37,556 nucleotides of DNA from Myxococcales bacterium (GTDB lineage: Bacteria; Myxococcota; Polyangia; Polyangiales; Polyangiaceae), in NCBI GenBank assembly GCA_003151595.1, contig PLXW01000017.1:89288-126843 (forward strand), given 5' to 3'. Positions within the stretch are counted from its first letter, which is position 1, and each line of letters opens with the position of its first letter. Positions 1 through 9,118 of this stretch are shown here, piece by piece. Below the pieces are notes generated by a model. The model did not search any database. It was given only the letters and a program-made list of their open reading frames with translations, and had not been told where the DNA came from. The translations under genes and the position numbers were made by a program.

Positions 1-601
1 CGCTGCACGGCTCGTTGAACGCGCCGAGGATGCGCGGCTTGTTCTCGTCGCCGCTGCGACGCTCGAGGAGGGCCTCGGCCTCTTCGCGTCCGTCACGACC
101 GAAGTACGACTGGAGCAAGTACACCATCGCCCACAAGTGGCGCCCCTCTTCGACGTTCACCTGGAAGAGGTTGCGGAGATCGTAAACGCTCGGGCACGAG
201 TGACCGAGGAGTCGCTGCTGCTCGACGCTCGCCGGCTCCGTGTCGCCTTGCGTGACGATGAGCCTGCGGAGCGCGTTGCGATGCTCGCCCGGGACTTGCT
301 GCCAGACCGGTTCGCCGAAGCAGTCGCCGAAGCCGATCGTTCGATTCGGCACCGCGTCCGCGAGGAAGATCCCCCAGCGGTAGTCGGGCATCTTCACGTA
401 ATCGAAGTTCGCCCAGCCGTCCGACTCGACGCTGATGGCGGTTCGCAGGAACACGTCGTCCTGCTGGAACCCCATGGGCCCCATCTCTTTCCACCAGCTG
501 ATGAAGTTCGGCTGCCACGCCTCGAGCGCCCGCTGAAGCTTCTTGTCTTCTGACAGGCCGACGTTGTTCGGAATGCGTTCGTTGGTGACGACAGTGGACA
601 T
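1..601 (-). CDS. boxB: Benzoyl-CoA 2,3-epoxidase oxygenase subunit BoxB (3' end outside window)
   Basis: This is the di-iron oxygenase of the aerobic benzoyl-CoA pathway. With reductase BoxA it turns benzoyl-CoA into the 2,3-epoxide in the cytoplasm. Only the first 200 codons lie in the window, from ATG at 601; the rest continues off the left edge. The reading begins MSTVVTNERIPNNVGLSEDK and contains TEPASVEQQR and VNVEEGRHLWAMVYLL. Glu122, Glu152 and His155 match, with an offset of two, the family's iron ligands Glu120, Glu150 and His153; the remaining ligands would lie beyond the edge. It follows boxC after 143 bp, so the order is boxC then boxB. An A-rich GAAAAAAAGAA stretch precedes the start rather than a classic Shine-Dalgarno. 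Identity is firm; completeness cannot be judged. Confidence 0.95.
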   Translation of the reverse strand, partial: MSTVVTNERIPNNVGLSEDKKLQRALEAWQPNFISWWKEMGPMGFQQDDVFLRTAISVESDGWANFDYVKMPDYRWGIFLADAVPNRTIGFGDCFGEPVWQQVPGEHRNALRRLIVTQGDTEPASVEQQRLLGHSCPSVYDLRNLFQVNVEEGRHLWAMVYLLQSYFGRDGREEAEALLERRSGDENKPRILGAFNEPCS

Positions 602-693
602 GGTTGTTCTTTTTTTCTGCCCGGGGCCCGGTGACCCTGAGCCTCGCTCCGCCTACGGGCTCCGCTGCGGCATCAATGTCGACATCTTGCACC

Positions 694-722
694 CCGGGGG
701 GAGCGCAGCCGCTCCACCCCGG
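694..722 (-). other. Stable hairpin between boxC and boxB
   Basis: A 12-bp GC-rich stem (arms 694-705 and 710-722, a four-base CAGC loop, one bulged base at 716) sits in the 143-bp boxC-boxB gap. No T-run follows it on the transcribed strand, so it does not look like an intrinsic terminator. A role in transcript processing or in setting the boxC:boxB ratio is inference. Confidence 0.5.
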
Positions 723-744
723 ACCCCCCAGCCGAAAGCTTTCA

Positions 745-2400
745 CTAAGTCCGGCGCCAATCGAACTCGGGGCGTTCGGGCTTTCCGTAAAGGGTCAGAG
801 CGCCACGCTCGCCGACGGCGTTGGGGCGCTGGAAGATCCAGTTCTGCCAGGCGGTGAGGCGACCGAAGATCTTGGTCTCCATCGTCTCGGGGCCGGCGAA
901 GCGGAGGTTCGCTTCCATTCCGGTCATCGCGTCGGGCGACATGCTCACGCGCTCTTCGAACGCGATCCGGATCTCGTCGTCCCAATCGATGTCGTCGGGC
1001 GCCAGCGTGACGAGGCCGGCCTTCATCGCCGCGCTCGTGTCGATCGCGCCCGTCATCTCGAGCACGCGCGAGACGCGCTCGGGCTCGCGGAGAAAGCGCG
1101 TCTGAAGGCGCGTGAGCCCGTTGCCCATCGGGAACGGACCGGCGTTGAGCGCCGAAGTGTGAACCGCGACGCCGTCGGCCTCGAGCATGTAGATGCGGTC
1201 GGCCGCGAGCGCGAGCTCGAGCAACGATCCGGCGAAGCACGAGCCCGGCTCCACCAGCGCGAAGAAGCTCTTCGCGGTCATGTCGAGCCGCTTCAACACG
1301 CGACGCATGAGGAGCGTGACCTCGCGAACGAGCCCGTCGTCCTTGTGCTTGGAGAGCATCGCGTCGACCGCGAGGACCGCGGCCGCGTCGCCCGTCGTCT
1401 TCAGCGCGACGACGCCGATGGACGGCTGATTGAACCGCAGGTCGAGCAGCGCATCGTCGAGCTCGCGGAACGCGCGAATCGCCCAGGCGTTCGACCCCGC
1501 GTCGGCGAGCGCTTCCGGAGTCTGCGGCTCCGGCGACGAAGGGGCGCGCACGGTGATGGTCGCGCGTCGCCCGGCGGCGTCGAGCTCCAGCGTGACGTAC
1601 CTGTACTCTACACGCGCCTCGGATCGCTTCGCTTCGAGCGGCGCGAGCGTGATCGGCTTGAACGCCTTCCGCTTCGAGCGCGCCACCATCGCGTCCACCC
1701 GACGCTTCACCGCGTCGTCGAACTTCGCCTTCGGCGGCGCCTCGTCGATCACGTGCCAGTCGACCGCGCGCTTCCCGCGGATCCCTTCGGCCACCGTCGA
1801 GAACACGTCAGCCAGATCGCGACGCACCTTCCGCTTGTCGACCAAGCGCGTGAGCCCGCCGGTCCCCGGAAGCACGCCGAGCAGCGGCGCCTCTGGCAAG
1901 CTGACGGCGCTCGAGCCGTCGTCCGCCAGCACGATCTCGTCGCACGCAATCGCCAGCTCGTACCCGCCGCCCGACGCCGTCCCGTTCAACGCCGCGAGGC
2001 ACGGGATACCGGACTCGGCGCTCATCTCTTCGAGCCCGAGGCGCGTCTCGTTCGTGTACTTGCAGAAGTTCACCTTGAAGGCGTGCGTCGAGGAGCCGAG
2101 CATGTAGATGTTCGCCCCCGAGCAGAAGATGCGGTCCTTCGCGCTGGAGAAGACGACCGTCTTCACCTCGGGGTGCTCGAAGCGGATGCGACTGATGGCG
2201 TCGGCCAGCTCGATGTCGACGCCCAGGTCGTACGAGTTGAGCTTCAGCGGGTAGCCGGGGCGGAGGCCGCCGTCTTCCTTCACATCCATCACGATCTTCG
2301 CGACGGCGCCGGCGTACTCGACGCGCCAGTGGCGGTAGCGATCGGGATGCGTTTCGAAGCGAACGGGTTCTACGCGGTCCGTGTTCTCGTGTGCGCCCAT
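745..2400 (-). CDS. boxC: 2,3-epoxybenzoyl-CoA dihydrolase BoxC
   Basis: BoxC opens the ring of 2,3-epoxybenzoyl-CoA, giving 3,4-dehydroadipyl-CoA semialdehyde and formate. The 551-residue product matches the family's usual length of about 550 and is built from two crotonase-like halves. The first half shows FSSAKDRIFCSGANIYMLG, an oxyanion-hole type crotonase motif, and ALNGTASGGGYELAIACDEI. The second half carries ALVEPGSCFAGSLLELALAA. The ATG at 2400 (MGAHENTDRVEPVRFETHP) gives the normal length; the frame stays open upstream but that part overlaps the divergent control region. It lies upstream of boxB on the same strand and is divergent from boxR. Very confident. Confidence 0.95.
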   Translation of the reverse strand: MGAHENTDRVEPVRFETHPDRYRHWRVEYAGAVAKIVMDVKEDGGLRPGYPLKLNSYDLGVDIELADAISRIRFEHPEVKTVVFSSAKDRIFCSGANIYMLGSSTHAFKVNFCKYTNETRLGLEEMSAESGIPCLAALNGTASGGGYELAIACDEIVLADDGSSAVSLPEAPLLGVLPGTGGLTRLVDKRKVRRDLADVFSTVAEGIRGKRAVDWHVIDEAPPKAKFDDAVKRRVDAMVARSKRKAFKPITLAPLEAKRSEARVEYRYVTLELDAAGRRATITVRAPSSPEPQTPEALADAGSNAWAIRAFRELDDALLDLRFNQPSIGVVALKTTGDAAAVLAVDAMLSKHKDDGLVREVTLLMRRVLKRLDMTAKSFFALVEPGSCFAGSLLELALAADRIYMLEADGVAVHTSALNAGPFPMGNGLTRLQTRFLREPERVSRVLEMTGAIDTSAAMKAGLVTLAPDDIDWDDEIRIAFEERVSMSPDAMTGMEANLRFAGPETMETKIFGRLTAWQNWIFQRPNAVGERGALTLYGKPERPEFDWRRT

Positions 2401-2442
2401 GCGATCCACTTCGTACGACGAGACACGGCGACCAGCAAGTAG

Positions 2443-2482
2443 TATAGTGCTCCCCGCATTGAGTACGGCGCAATATAGTGCA
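2443..2482. promoter_or_regulatory. Putative BoxR operator: two TATAGTGC repeats 31 bp apart
   Basis: TATAGTGC occurs at 2443-2450 and again at 2474-2481, exactly 31 bp apart, or about three helical turns. The right copy lies in CGCA-N6-TGCA (2469-2482), one base from the TGCA-N6-TGCA arrangement recalled for BzdR/BoxR-type regulators. The left copy is flanked by AGCA and TGCT. Both sit just upstream of the divergent boxC and boxR starts. Operator function is inference. Confidence 0.55.
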
Positions 2483-3331
2483 GACGAGCCGCGCGCTGCC
2501 CACGGTCGCCGCGGAGAGCTCCTACGGAGCCTCGGAGCCGCGGTGCGCGCGCGCCGGAGCGAGCACGGCCTCACCATGAAGCAGCTCGGCGAGCGGGCGG
2601 GCGTGAGCGAGCGGTTCCTGGCGCAACTGGAGACGGGCGAAGGGAACATCTCGGTGGCGCGCCTCGAAGACGTGGCCGAGGCGCTCTCGACCACGGCAGC
2701 CAAGTTGCTGTCTGACGCAGGGACCCGGCCGCGCGAGGACGCGACGAAGACGAGCGCGCCCATCGTGGCGCTGCTCGGCTTGCGTGGCGCCGGGAAGAGC
2801 GCGATCGGCGCGCGCGTGGCGAAACGGCTGCGCGTCCCGTTCGTCGAGCTCGATGCGCTCGTCGCGCGCGAAGCGGGAATGTCCCTGGGAACGATCTTCG
2901 AGATGCACGGCGAGGCGTACTTCCATCGGCTCGAACGCGAGACGTTGAAGAAGCTGCTCGACGATGCCGGCTACCGCGGCGCGGTCCTGGCCACGGGCGG
3001 GTCGATCGTCAGCGACGCAGAGACGTTCGCGCTCTTGAAGAAGCGCACGCTGACCTTGTGGCTGAAGGCGCGCGCACGCGATCACTGGGACCGCGTCGTC
3101 GCCCAAGGCGACGTGCGCCCCATGCGCGATCGCACGAACGCCATGAGCGAGCTGAGATCGCTCTTGAAGGCGCGCAAGGATCTGTACGCGCAGGCCGCGC
3201 ACGCCATCGACACGTCGAGCATGGACCTCGACGAAGCGGTGGAGCGCGTGGTCCAGGCGGTCGTGAGCGACGGCGCGAGCAAGCGGAAGACGAAGACGCG
3301 GACGAAGACGAGCAAAGAGGTGCGATCGTGA
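2459..3331 (+). CDS. boxR: BoxR-type transcriptional regulator (XRE HTH plus shikimate-kinase-like domain)
   Basis: This resembles the BoxR/BzdR regulators that control benzoate genes and sense benzoyl-CoA. An XRE-type HTH spans about residues 25-80, with [22 protein letters not shown] shikimate-kinase-like domain follows, with a P-loop GLRGAGKS at about 107-114 and [20 protein letters not shown]. The C-terminus is a Lys/Thr/Arg-rich tail ([12 protein letters not shown]). The start is uncertain. In-frame ATGs at 2381 and 2399 would overlap the boxC start; the latter shares one CATG with boxC's ATG. TTG 2459 leaves a short divergent gap but keeps the right-hand operator repeat inside the gene. 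GTG 2543 would cut into the HTH. Its TGA overlaps the boxD GTG by four bases, so the two are co-expressed. Confidence 0.9.
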   Translation: MSTAQYSADEPRAAHGRRGELLRSLGAAVRARRSEHGLTMKQLGERAGVSERFLAQLETGEGNISVARLEDVAEALSTTAAKLLSDAGTRPREDATKTSAPIVALLGLRGAGKSAIGARVAKRLRVPFVELDALVAREAGMSLGTIFEMHGEAYFHRLERETLKKLLDDAGYRGAVLATGGSIVSDAETFALLKKRTLTLWLKARARDHWDRVVAQGDVRPMRDRTNAMSELRSLLKARKDLYAQAAHAIDTSSMDLDEAVERVVQAVVSDGASKRKTKTRTKTSKEVRS

Positions 3332-4881
3332 TCGAGCTTTCGAGTCATCTGGGCGGGCTCTGGGTAACGGGGAATGCCATCAAGGGGAACGGCAAGTCGG
3401 CGACGCTGGTGAATCCGTCGACGGAGGAGCCGATCGCGACCTGCTCGACCGAGGGGATCGATTTCGGCGCCGCGCTCTCGTACGCGCGTGACCGCGGGGG
3501 CCCCGCTCTTCGCGCCATGAGCTTCGCCGCACGCGGGGAGATGGTCCGCGGGATGTCGCGCGCGATGCACGCGCACCGCGACGAGCTCATCACGCTGGCC
3601 ATCGCCAACGGCGGCAACACCCGCAGCGACGCCAAGTTCGACATCGACGGCGCGTCGGGCACGCTCGCCGCATACGCCGATCTCGCGCAGGAGATCGGCG
3701 ACACGCGCGTGCTCGTCGACGGCGACGCGACGCAGCTCGGGCGCTCGGCTCGCCTCTTCGGTCAGCACGTCTTCGTCCCGCGCCACGGCGTCGCCGTGCA
3801 CGTGAACGCCTTCAACTTCCCGGCCTGGGGCCTCGCCGAAAAAGCCGCGGTCGCGCTCCTCGCCGGGATGCCCGTCGTGAGCAAGCCGGCCACGAGCACC
3901 GCGCTCGTCGCGCATCGCATCGTTCAGATCTTCGTCGAGGAGAAGATCCTCCCGGCCGGCGCGCTCTCCTTCATCTGCGGCAGCACCGGCGACCTGCTCG
4001 ATCGTGTGGGCGGACAGGACGTGCTCGCATTCACCGGCTCCAGCAACACCGGCGTCGTGCTCCGCGGCGGCAAGTCGGTGCTCGCTCACTCGGTGCGCGT
4101 GAACGTCGAGGCCGACAGCTTGAACGCGGCGGTCCTCGGTCCGGACGTGGACGACGACTCGGAGGTGATGAACCTCTTTGTCGCCGACGTCGCGCGCGAC
4201 GCCACGCAGAAGACCGGGCAGAAGTGCACCGCCATTCGTCGCGCGTACGTGCCTGCGGCGAAGGTCGACGCCGTGGTCGAGAAGCTGAAGGAGCGCTTCC
4301 TCGCGATCAAGGTGGGCGACCCCGCGCGCGAAGAGTTCACGATGGGGCCGCTGGCGACCGCGCAGCAGTTGAAGGACGTCGAGGCGGGAATCGCGAACCT
4401 CACGGCGTGCGCAAAGATCGTGCTCGGCGGAAAGCGCGTGGGCTCGAAGGGATTCTTCCTCGAGCCGACGCTGCTCGTCGGAAGCGACCCCAAGCCGGGC
4501 GACGCGGTGCACTCGCACGAGGTGTTCGGCCCCGTCACCACCGTGATGCCGTACGACGGCAGCGCCGATCACGCCGCTCGCCTCGTCGCGGCCGGCGGCG
4601 GTGGCCTCGTCGCCAGCGTGTACTCGGACGACAAGGACTTCGTCAGCGCGTGCGTCCTCGGCATTGCGCCGTTTCACGGTCGCGTGACGATCGGCTCCAC
4701 GAAGACCGCGTCGCAGTCGATTCCGCCCGGCACCGTGCTTCCGTCGCTCGTGCACGGAGGCCCGGGTCGCGCGGGCGGAGGCGAAGAGCTCGGCGGTCGC
4801 CGAGGACTTGCATTCTACATGCAACGCGTGGCGCTGCAGGGCGACCGCGCTCTCGTCGAAGCGATTGCCGGTAAGCGCTAG
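3328..4881 (+). CDS. boxD: 3,4-dehydroadipyl-CoA semialdehyde dehydrogenase
   Basis: This aldehyde dehydrogenase of the box pathway oxidises the BoxC product to 3,4-dehydroadipyl-CoA, probably with NADP+. The 517-residue product has the aldehyde dehydrogenase fold: [44 protein letters not shown], general base Glu261 in [14 protein letters not shown], and catalytic Cys300 in [19 protein letters not shown] 3328 is chosen because it gives a GTGA overlap with the boxR stop and has AGAGG at 3316-3320, seven bases upstream. The longer open frame to 3058 runs inside boxR and is rejected. The stop shares the palindrome CTAG (4878-4881) with the stop of the convergent gene. The assignment rests on family plus context; a general paralogue is unlikely. 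Confidence 0.92.
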   Translation: MIELSSHLGGLWVTGNAIKGNGKSATLVNPSTEEPIATCSTEGIDFGAALSYARDRGGPALRAMSFAARGEMVRGMSRAMHAHRDELITLAIANGGNTRSDAKFDIDGASGTLAAYADLAQEIGDTRVLVDGDATQLGRSARLFGQHVFVPRHGVAVHVNAFNFPAWGLAEKAAVALLAGMPVVSKPATSTALVAHRIVQIFVEEKILPAGALSFICGSTGDLLDRVGGQDVLAFTGSSNTGVVLRGGKSVLAHSVRVNVEADSLNAAVLGPDVDDDSEVMNLFVADVARDATQKTGQKCTAIRRAYVPAAKVDAVVEKLKERFLAIKVGDPAREEFTMGPLATAQQLKDVEAGIANLTACAKIVLGGKRVGSKGFFLEPTLLVGSDPKPGDAVHSHEVFGPVTTVMPYDGSADHAARLVAAGGGGLVASVYSDDKDFVSACVLGIAPFHGRVTIGSTKTASQSIPPGTVLPSLVHGGPGRAGGGEELGGRRGLAFYMQRVALQGDRALVEAIAGKR

Positions 4882-5468
4882 TTCTCGGTCTTCGCGAGCT
4901 CCGCCTTCTCGTGGTCGCGCTTCGGGAGGACCGTGTTCTTTTCCACGAAGACCAAGTGCTCATCGTTCATGGGGTGATGCTGAATGTACGCAATCGGCCG
5001 TGACACCATCGCGCGCGACACGGCACTTCGGCCACACTGACCCGATGCATAGGCGCTCAATTTTTCATTAACGGGAAACGCCGTGCACATCCGAAAGGAC
5101 TCGCGCGCGACGTGAAGTCCCGCTCGGAAACAGAGTCGACGATCGGATGTGAGCTCCCCGCCCGTCCACCCTTCAACCGTTTTGCCAGCTCCGATGTGCA
5201 ACTGCATGAAGCACCACGAGCTGCCTCCGTCGCCTCGCGCCTTCCCGTTTTCGACGTCCTCACGAAACGTCGACTCGTGCGCGGCAATCGATGCGAGGAG
5301 CAGCGCGGTCTTCGCGCGGCCGTCTTCACCAGAGAAGAGAGGTTGTTCTTCCGGGTCGTACACGACGGCTGCGAGATCGCTGGCGATCTCCGTGAAGCGA
5401 GCGCGGTCGACTTCGTGAGCGGGCGTCCAAGCGAACATCGCCGCGACGAGCCAATTGATGATGTGCAT
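4878..5468 (-). CDS. Exported lysozyme/transglycosylase-like protein
   Basis: A 196-residue protein of uncertain function. The N-terminus ([18 protein letters not shown]) looks like a short signal peptide or membrane anchor. The segment [20 protein letters not shown], with candidate catalytic Glu65, then [11 protein letters not shown] and [10 protein letters not shown], is the pattern of lysozyme-like or soluble transglycosylase folds (helix with E-S, then an FMQ/GLMQ-like strand). ATG 5468 is favoured by a strong AGGAGG five bases upstream (5474-5479); the frame stays open to 5558 but that extension lacks such a site. Peptidoglycan cleavage is inferred from pattern only. It is convergent with boxD. 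A hairpin (GCCCGA 5492-5497 with TCGGGC 5507-5512) lies in its upstream region. Confidence 0.7.
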   Translation of the reverse strand: MHIINWLVAAMFAWTPAHEVDRARFTEIASDLAAVVYDPEEQPLFSGEDGRAKTALLLASIAAHESTFREDVENGKARGDGGSSWCFMQLHIGAGKTVEGWTGGELTSDRRLCFRAGLHVARESFRMCTAFPVNEKLSAYASGQCGRSAVSRAMVSRPIAYIQHHPMNDEHLVFVEKNTVLPKRDHEKAELAKTEN

Positions 5469-5737
5469 TCCAGCCTCCTGAACAAACGTGAGCCCGACTG
5501 GCAGACTCGGGCACGGTCCCCTCGCAAGATGCGCGCCCTTCGCGGCATGCGATGACACGGGAGTTGCAGCGGACTAGGTCGGACCAGGCAGGATCGGAAG
5601 CAGCTCCGTCCTTTCAGCTTTCGGAGCGCTACGGAAGAGGTGTAATCGACGCCGAGCTCTTGCTCGATCACGGCTGACGCGCACGTATCGCAGCCTTAGC
5701 TTTGGATGCGGCGCTTCAGGATCGGAGGATAGGAACG

Positions 5738-6127
5738 ATGAGCACGAGAGCGACCGAGTGCACTGTTCTCGTCGTCGACGACGACGCCCAGATTCGCGCG
5801 ACCTTGTCCGATCTGCTCGAGCACGAAGGGTACGCCGTGGTTCGCGCGGAGAACGGCGTGCAGGCGCTGGAGCAGCTGCGTCGCGTGCACCCGGACTGCA
5901 TGCTGCTGGACTTGATGATGCCCGTGATGAGCGGCTGGGAAGTGATCGAGGAGCTGCAGGAGAGCGGCGAGATCGACGACACGCCGATCGTGGTGGTGTC
6001 GGCGATGGGCCCGCCCGTCGAGTGCGAGTGTCTTCAGAAGCCCGTCGACCTCGACGAGCTGTTGAACGCCGTCGCGCGATGCTGCGGGACTCGCGCGCCG
6101 GCACCGCAAGCCGCGGCTCACTTCTGA
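5738..6127 (+). CDS. Single-domain response regulator (receiver only)
   Basis: A 129-residue CheY-like receiver with no output domain. The acidic pocket Asp14/Asp15 is in VLVVDDDAQIR, the phospho-acceptor Asp58 in CMLLDLMMPVMSGWE, Ser88 occupies the Thr/Ser switch position, and Lys101 is in CLQKPVD. The loop before the lysine is short and Cys-containing (PPVECECLQKP), so alpha-4 looks reduced. ATG 5738 is preferred over the upstream TTG 5702 because GGAGG (5724-5728) and AGGA (5731-5734) precede it. No kinase is adjacent, so the partner is unknown. It would act by protein-protein signalling in the cytoplasm. Family is certain, role unknown. Confidence 0.93.
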   Translation: MSTRATECTVLVVDDDAQIRATLSDLLEHEGYAVVRAENGVQALEQLRRVHPDCMLLDLMMPVMSGWEVIEELQESGEIDDTPIVVVSAMGPPVECECLQKPVDLDELLNAVARCCGTRAPAPQAAAHF

Positions 6128-6134
6128 TCGCGGT

Positions 6135-7142
6135 TCACGCGATTCCGCGAAGTCGGCGGCCCGCGTAGCCGTTCTCCGCGAACCAGGAGAGCGCGTCGCG
6201 GAGCGCGCGATCGATCGGCGTCTGCGGCATTCCCAGCTCGCGCACGGCCTTCGCGCAGTCCGCGGCGAGGCCGCGCTCGGCGATCGCCACCGACGCTGGC
6301 GTGAACAACGGCGCCCGATGCGAGACGCGATCGGCCCAGGCGCGCGCGCCACGTGCCGCTACGCGCGCGGCGACGAACGGCGCTTCGACGATCGGGCGCC
6401 GCACGCCGAGAACCTGGAGCGCCGTGCGCGCGAGGTCCGCGAGCGAGAGATCGCGATGGCCGAGCAGGTACGACTCGCCGCGACGCCCGTGCGCTGCCGC
6501 GAGCAGATGACCGCGCGCGATGTCGCGTACGTCGGCGAAGTTCACGACGCTGCGTGGAACCACCACGACCGGCATCGACAAGCATCGCAGGAGCAAACGC
6601 CCCGTCGGCGTCGGCGCGACGTCGCCCGGACCGATGGGCCCCGTGGGGGCGACGATGGTGACATCGAGATCGCGCGACGCTTCGAGGGCCGCGTCGTGCG
6701 CGTCGTTCTTGGTGCGCGAGTACACGTCGCCGGTGACGCCGAGCGCGAAGGGGCTCTCTTCAGTGGCGCGTGACCTGCGCCCCTGCCCGCCGAAGCGCGC
6801 GATCGAGCTGGTGTGCACGACGCGACGAACCCCTTCCCGGCGCGCCGCTGCCAGGACCACGCGCGTTCCGCCGACGTTCACGCGGTGCATCGTCCCCGGA
6901 GTTCGCTCCCAGAGCGCGTAGATGGCCGCGAGGTGGAAGACGAGCTCTCGCCCTCTCACCGCGTCGCGCATCCGCGCGGCGTCCGTCACGTCGCCCGCGA
7001 AGCGCTCCACGTCGAGCCCGCGGAGGTTCCGTAGATCCTCGTTCGGCAAATGGAGCGCCCGCACCTCGTGTCCATCTTCCACGAGCGCGCGCACGACGTG
7101 CGAGCCGATGAACCCGGCCGCGCCCGTGACGAGCGCTTTCAC
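6135..7142 (-). CDS. NAD(P)-dependent epimerase/reductase, extended SDR (HpnA/dihydroflavonol-reductase-like)
   Basis: A 335-residue extended short-chain dehydrogenase. The Rossmann motif GAAGFIG is at residues 7-13, active-site Thr/Ser in HTSSIARFG (110-118), and the catalytic Tyr141/Lys145 pair in VYSRTKNDAH. It resembles HpnA and dihydroflavonol-4-reductase-like proteins (FHLAAIYALWERTPGTMHRVNVGGT), which act on NDP-sugars or small hydroxy-ketones; the substrate cannot be read from sequence. The start is GTG 7142, overlapping the TGA of the upstream gene by four bases, so the two are translationally coupled. A longer open frame reaching 7904 crosses the neighbour and is rejected. It is probably under control of the TetR regulator at 7765. 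Confidence 0.9.
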   Translation of the reverse strand: MKALVTGAAGFIGSHVVRALVEDGHEVRALHLPNEDLRNLRGLDVERFAGDVTDAARMRDAVRGRELVFHLAAIYALWERTPGTMHRVNVGGTRVVLAAARREGVRRVVHTSSIARFGGQGRRSRATEESPFALGVTGDVYSRTKNDAHDAALEASRDLDVTIVAPTGPIGPGDVAPTPTGRLLLRCLSMPVVVVPRSVVNFADVRDIARGHLLAAAHGRRGESYLLGHRDLSLADLARTALQVLGVRRPIVEAPFVAARVAARGARAWADRVSHRAPLFTPASVAIAERGLAADCAKAVRELGMPQTPIDRALRDALSWFAENGYAGRRLRGIA

Positions 7143-7678
7143 CGCGCCAACCCGAAATACAAGACGAGGTTCGCGCCATGCGGCAGCTGCACGTAGGCCT
7201 GCCCGAGCCACAAGCCGGGCGAGAGCTCGCGTATCTCGTCCTTGATCGCGCGGATGAAGAACGGGTTGTCCGGGTTGTCGTAGTCGAGCTGGAGCGCGTC
7301 GAAGTCGCCGGCGCGCGAGCGACCGATGAAGGTCTCGAAGCGGTAAAGGTGCCAGCGATCGCGCACCACGCGGTTGATCCCGTCGCCGCGGAGCGCGTCC
7401 TTCGGCATGAAGGTCTTGCCGCGCCAGGGAAACGTGGTCGACGAGGCGAACGAACGAATCGCGCGGGCCGCACGGCCCCCGAGGACGGTCGTCGCCAGCA
7501 TGCGCCCGCGGAGGTCGCCCTTCACGTCGGCGAGGGTGGGGACCCGCGCGTTCGCGTACAGCGAAGCCAGGGTGTCGACGTCGAGATCGAGCAGCGCGTC
7601 GAGCGTGAGCGCCGTAGCGGCGGTGCGCGGCTCCACGGTGCGCGTAGACGACGGAATCGAAGCGGCAATCGAGGACAT
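7139..7678 (-). CDS. Conserved hypothetical protein, coupled to the epimerase
   Basis: A 179-residue soluble protein that I do not recognise. It has no signal peptide or membrane segment. Notable stretches are FPWRGKTFMPKDALRGDGIN, VRDRWHLYRFETFIGRSRAG, and a C-terminal LDYDNPDNPFFIRAIKDEIR followed by LWLGQAYVQLPHG. The conserved look of Trp, Gly and Asp residues suggests a small ligand-binding beta-rich fold, but that is impression only. It begins 86 bp from the divergent tetR gene, with two palindromic operators between them, and its stop overlaps the epimerase GTG. It probably works in the same reaction sequence as the epimerase and is induced when the TetR ligand appears. Confidence 0.75.
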   Translation of the reverse strand: MSSIAASIPSSTRTVEPRTAATALTLDALLDLDVDTLASLYANARVPTLADVKGDLRGRMLATTVLGGRAARAIRSFASSTTFPWRGKTFMPKDALRGDGINRVVRDRWHLYRFETFIGRSRAGDFDALQLDYDNPDNPFFIRAIKDEIRELSPGLWLGQAYVQLPHGANLVLYFGLAR

Positions 7679-7706
7679 CGTGGGCTCCTTTCGCGCAGCG
7701 CGCGTT

Positions 7707-7726
7707 CACATACGCATCCGTATGTG
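7707..7726. promoter_or_regulatory. TetR operator 1 (20-bp palindrome)
   Basis: CACATACG-CATC-CGTATGTG has perfect 8-bp arms. It lies in the 86-bp divergent gap between the hypothetical gene (start 7678) and tetR (start 7765). It matches operator 2, with centres 32 bp apart (about three helical turns). Binding by the adjacent TetR protein is inferred. Confidence 0.8.
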
Positions 7727-7738
7727 ACCTTGCTTTCC

Positions 7739-7758
7739 CACATACGGCGCCGTATGTC
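7739..7758. promoter_or_regulatory. TetR operator 2 (20-bp palindrome)
   Basis: ACATACGGC-GCCGTATGT is a perfect 18-bp palindrome inside the same 20-bp consensus as operator 1. It ends only six bases before the tetR GTG start, so bound repressor would cover the tetR ribosome-binding and initiation region. This fits autoregulation. Confidence 0.82.
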
Positions 7759-7764
7759 AAATGG

Positions 7765-8379
7765 GTGACCCCACGAAAGACGGCGACCCGCGAAGAGACC
7801 AAGCAGCAGACGCGCGCCGCGCTGATCGACGCCGGAATCGCCCTCTTCGCGTCGCAGGGACTCGACGTGAGCCTCGACGCGATCTGCGACGGGGCGGGCT
7901 TCACGCGCGGCGCGTTCTACGTCCACTTCGCCGATCGCGACGCGTTCCTCGAAGTGGTGATGGAGCGCCTCGGCGCGCAGTTTCTCGACGCCGTGCTCGG
8001 CGTCGCGGGCGACGAAGACGCTGGGCTCGCAGGGACCGCGGCGCGCTTCTTTCGCGCGGTGGCGATGAACGAGTATCCGCTGATGCGCGAAGGGGGCGTC
8101 CGTCCTCACCAGCTGCTCGATGCCTGCGCCCGCTCACCCGCCATCCGCGAGCGCTACGTCGCCCTGGCCGAGGAGAGCGTGGCGCGGCTCGTCAAGATCG
8201 TGCGCGCCGATCAGCGGGCGGGGAGAGTGCGCGACGACATGGACGCGCGAACCATCGCGACGATCTTGCTCGCCGCAATCATCGGCGTGCAGACGATGAA
8301 CGACCTGCGCATGCCGGTGGACCTCGCGCGGACGGGGCTGGCGACGCTCCGGCTCCTCGCGCCTTCGCCGCGCGCGTGA
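7765..8379 (+). CDS. TetR/AcrR-family transcriptional regulator
   Basis: A 204-residue TetR-type repressor. The N-terminal three-helix DNA-binding domain spans about residues 12-60, with the helix-turn-helix VSLDAICDGAGFTRGAFYVHF. The C-terminal helical domain (about 65-200) would bind an unknown ligand and form the dimer. The start is GTG 7765; an ATG at 7761 is in another frame. No Shine-Dalgarno is visible because palindromic operator 2 occupies the site. It is divergent from the hypothetical/epimerase pair, which are its most likely targets along with itself. It converges on the KdpE-like gene with an 18-bp gap. Confidence 0.93.
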   Translation: MTPRKTATREETKQQTRAALIDAGIALFASQGLDVSLDAICDGAGFTRGAFYVHFADRDAFLEVVMERLGAQFLDAVLGVAGDEDAGLAGTAARFFRAVAMNEYPLMREGGVRPHQLLDACARSPAIRERYVALAEESVARLVKIVRADQRAGRVRDDMDARTIATILLAAIIGVQTMNDLRMPVDLARTGLATLRLLAPSPRA

Positions 8380-8397
8380 CGCACCCTTCGGCCGACC

Positions 8398-9117
<720 letters not shown>

Positions 9118-9118
9118 C

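Noticed and set aside
604..2442. 612-residue open frame on the plus strand opposite boxC
   Set aside because: It is antisense to a clear BoxC gene; the translation is Arg/Glu/His/Val-rich with no domain pattern, as expected from GC-rich mirror frames.
2381..2458. ATG 2381 or 2399 as the boxR start
   Set aside because: Either would overlap the boxC start and place both operator repeats inside the coding region. TTG 2459 is a compromise and remains uncertain.
5702..5737. TTG start adding 12 residues to the receiver protein
   Set aside because: ATG 5738 has good ribosome sites and begins right before the receiver's first strand.
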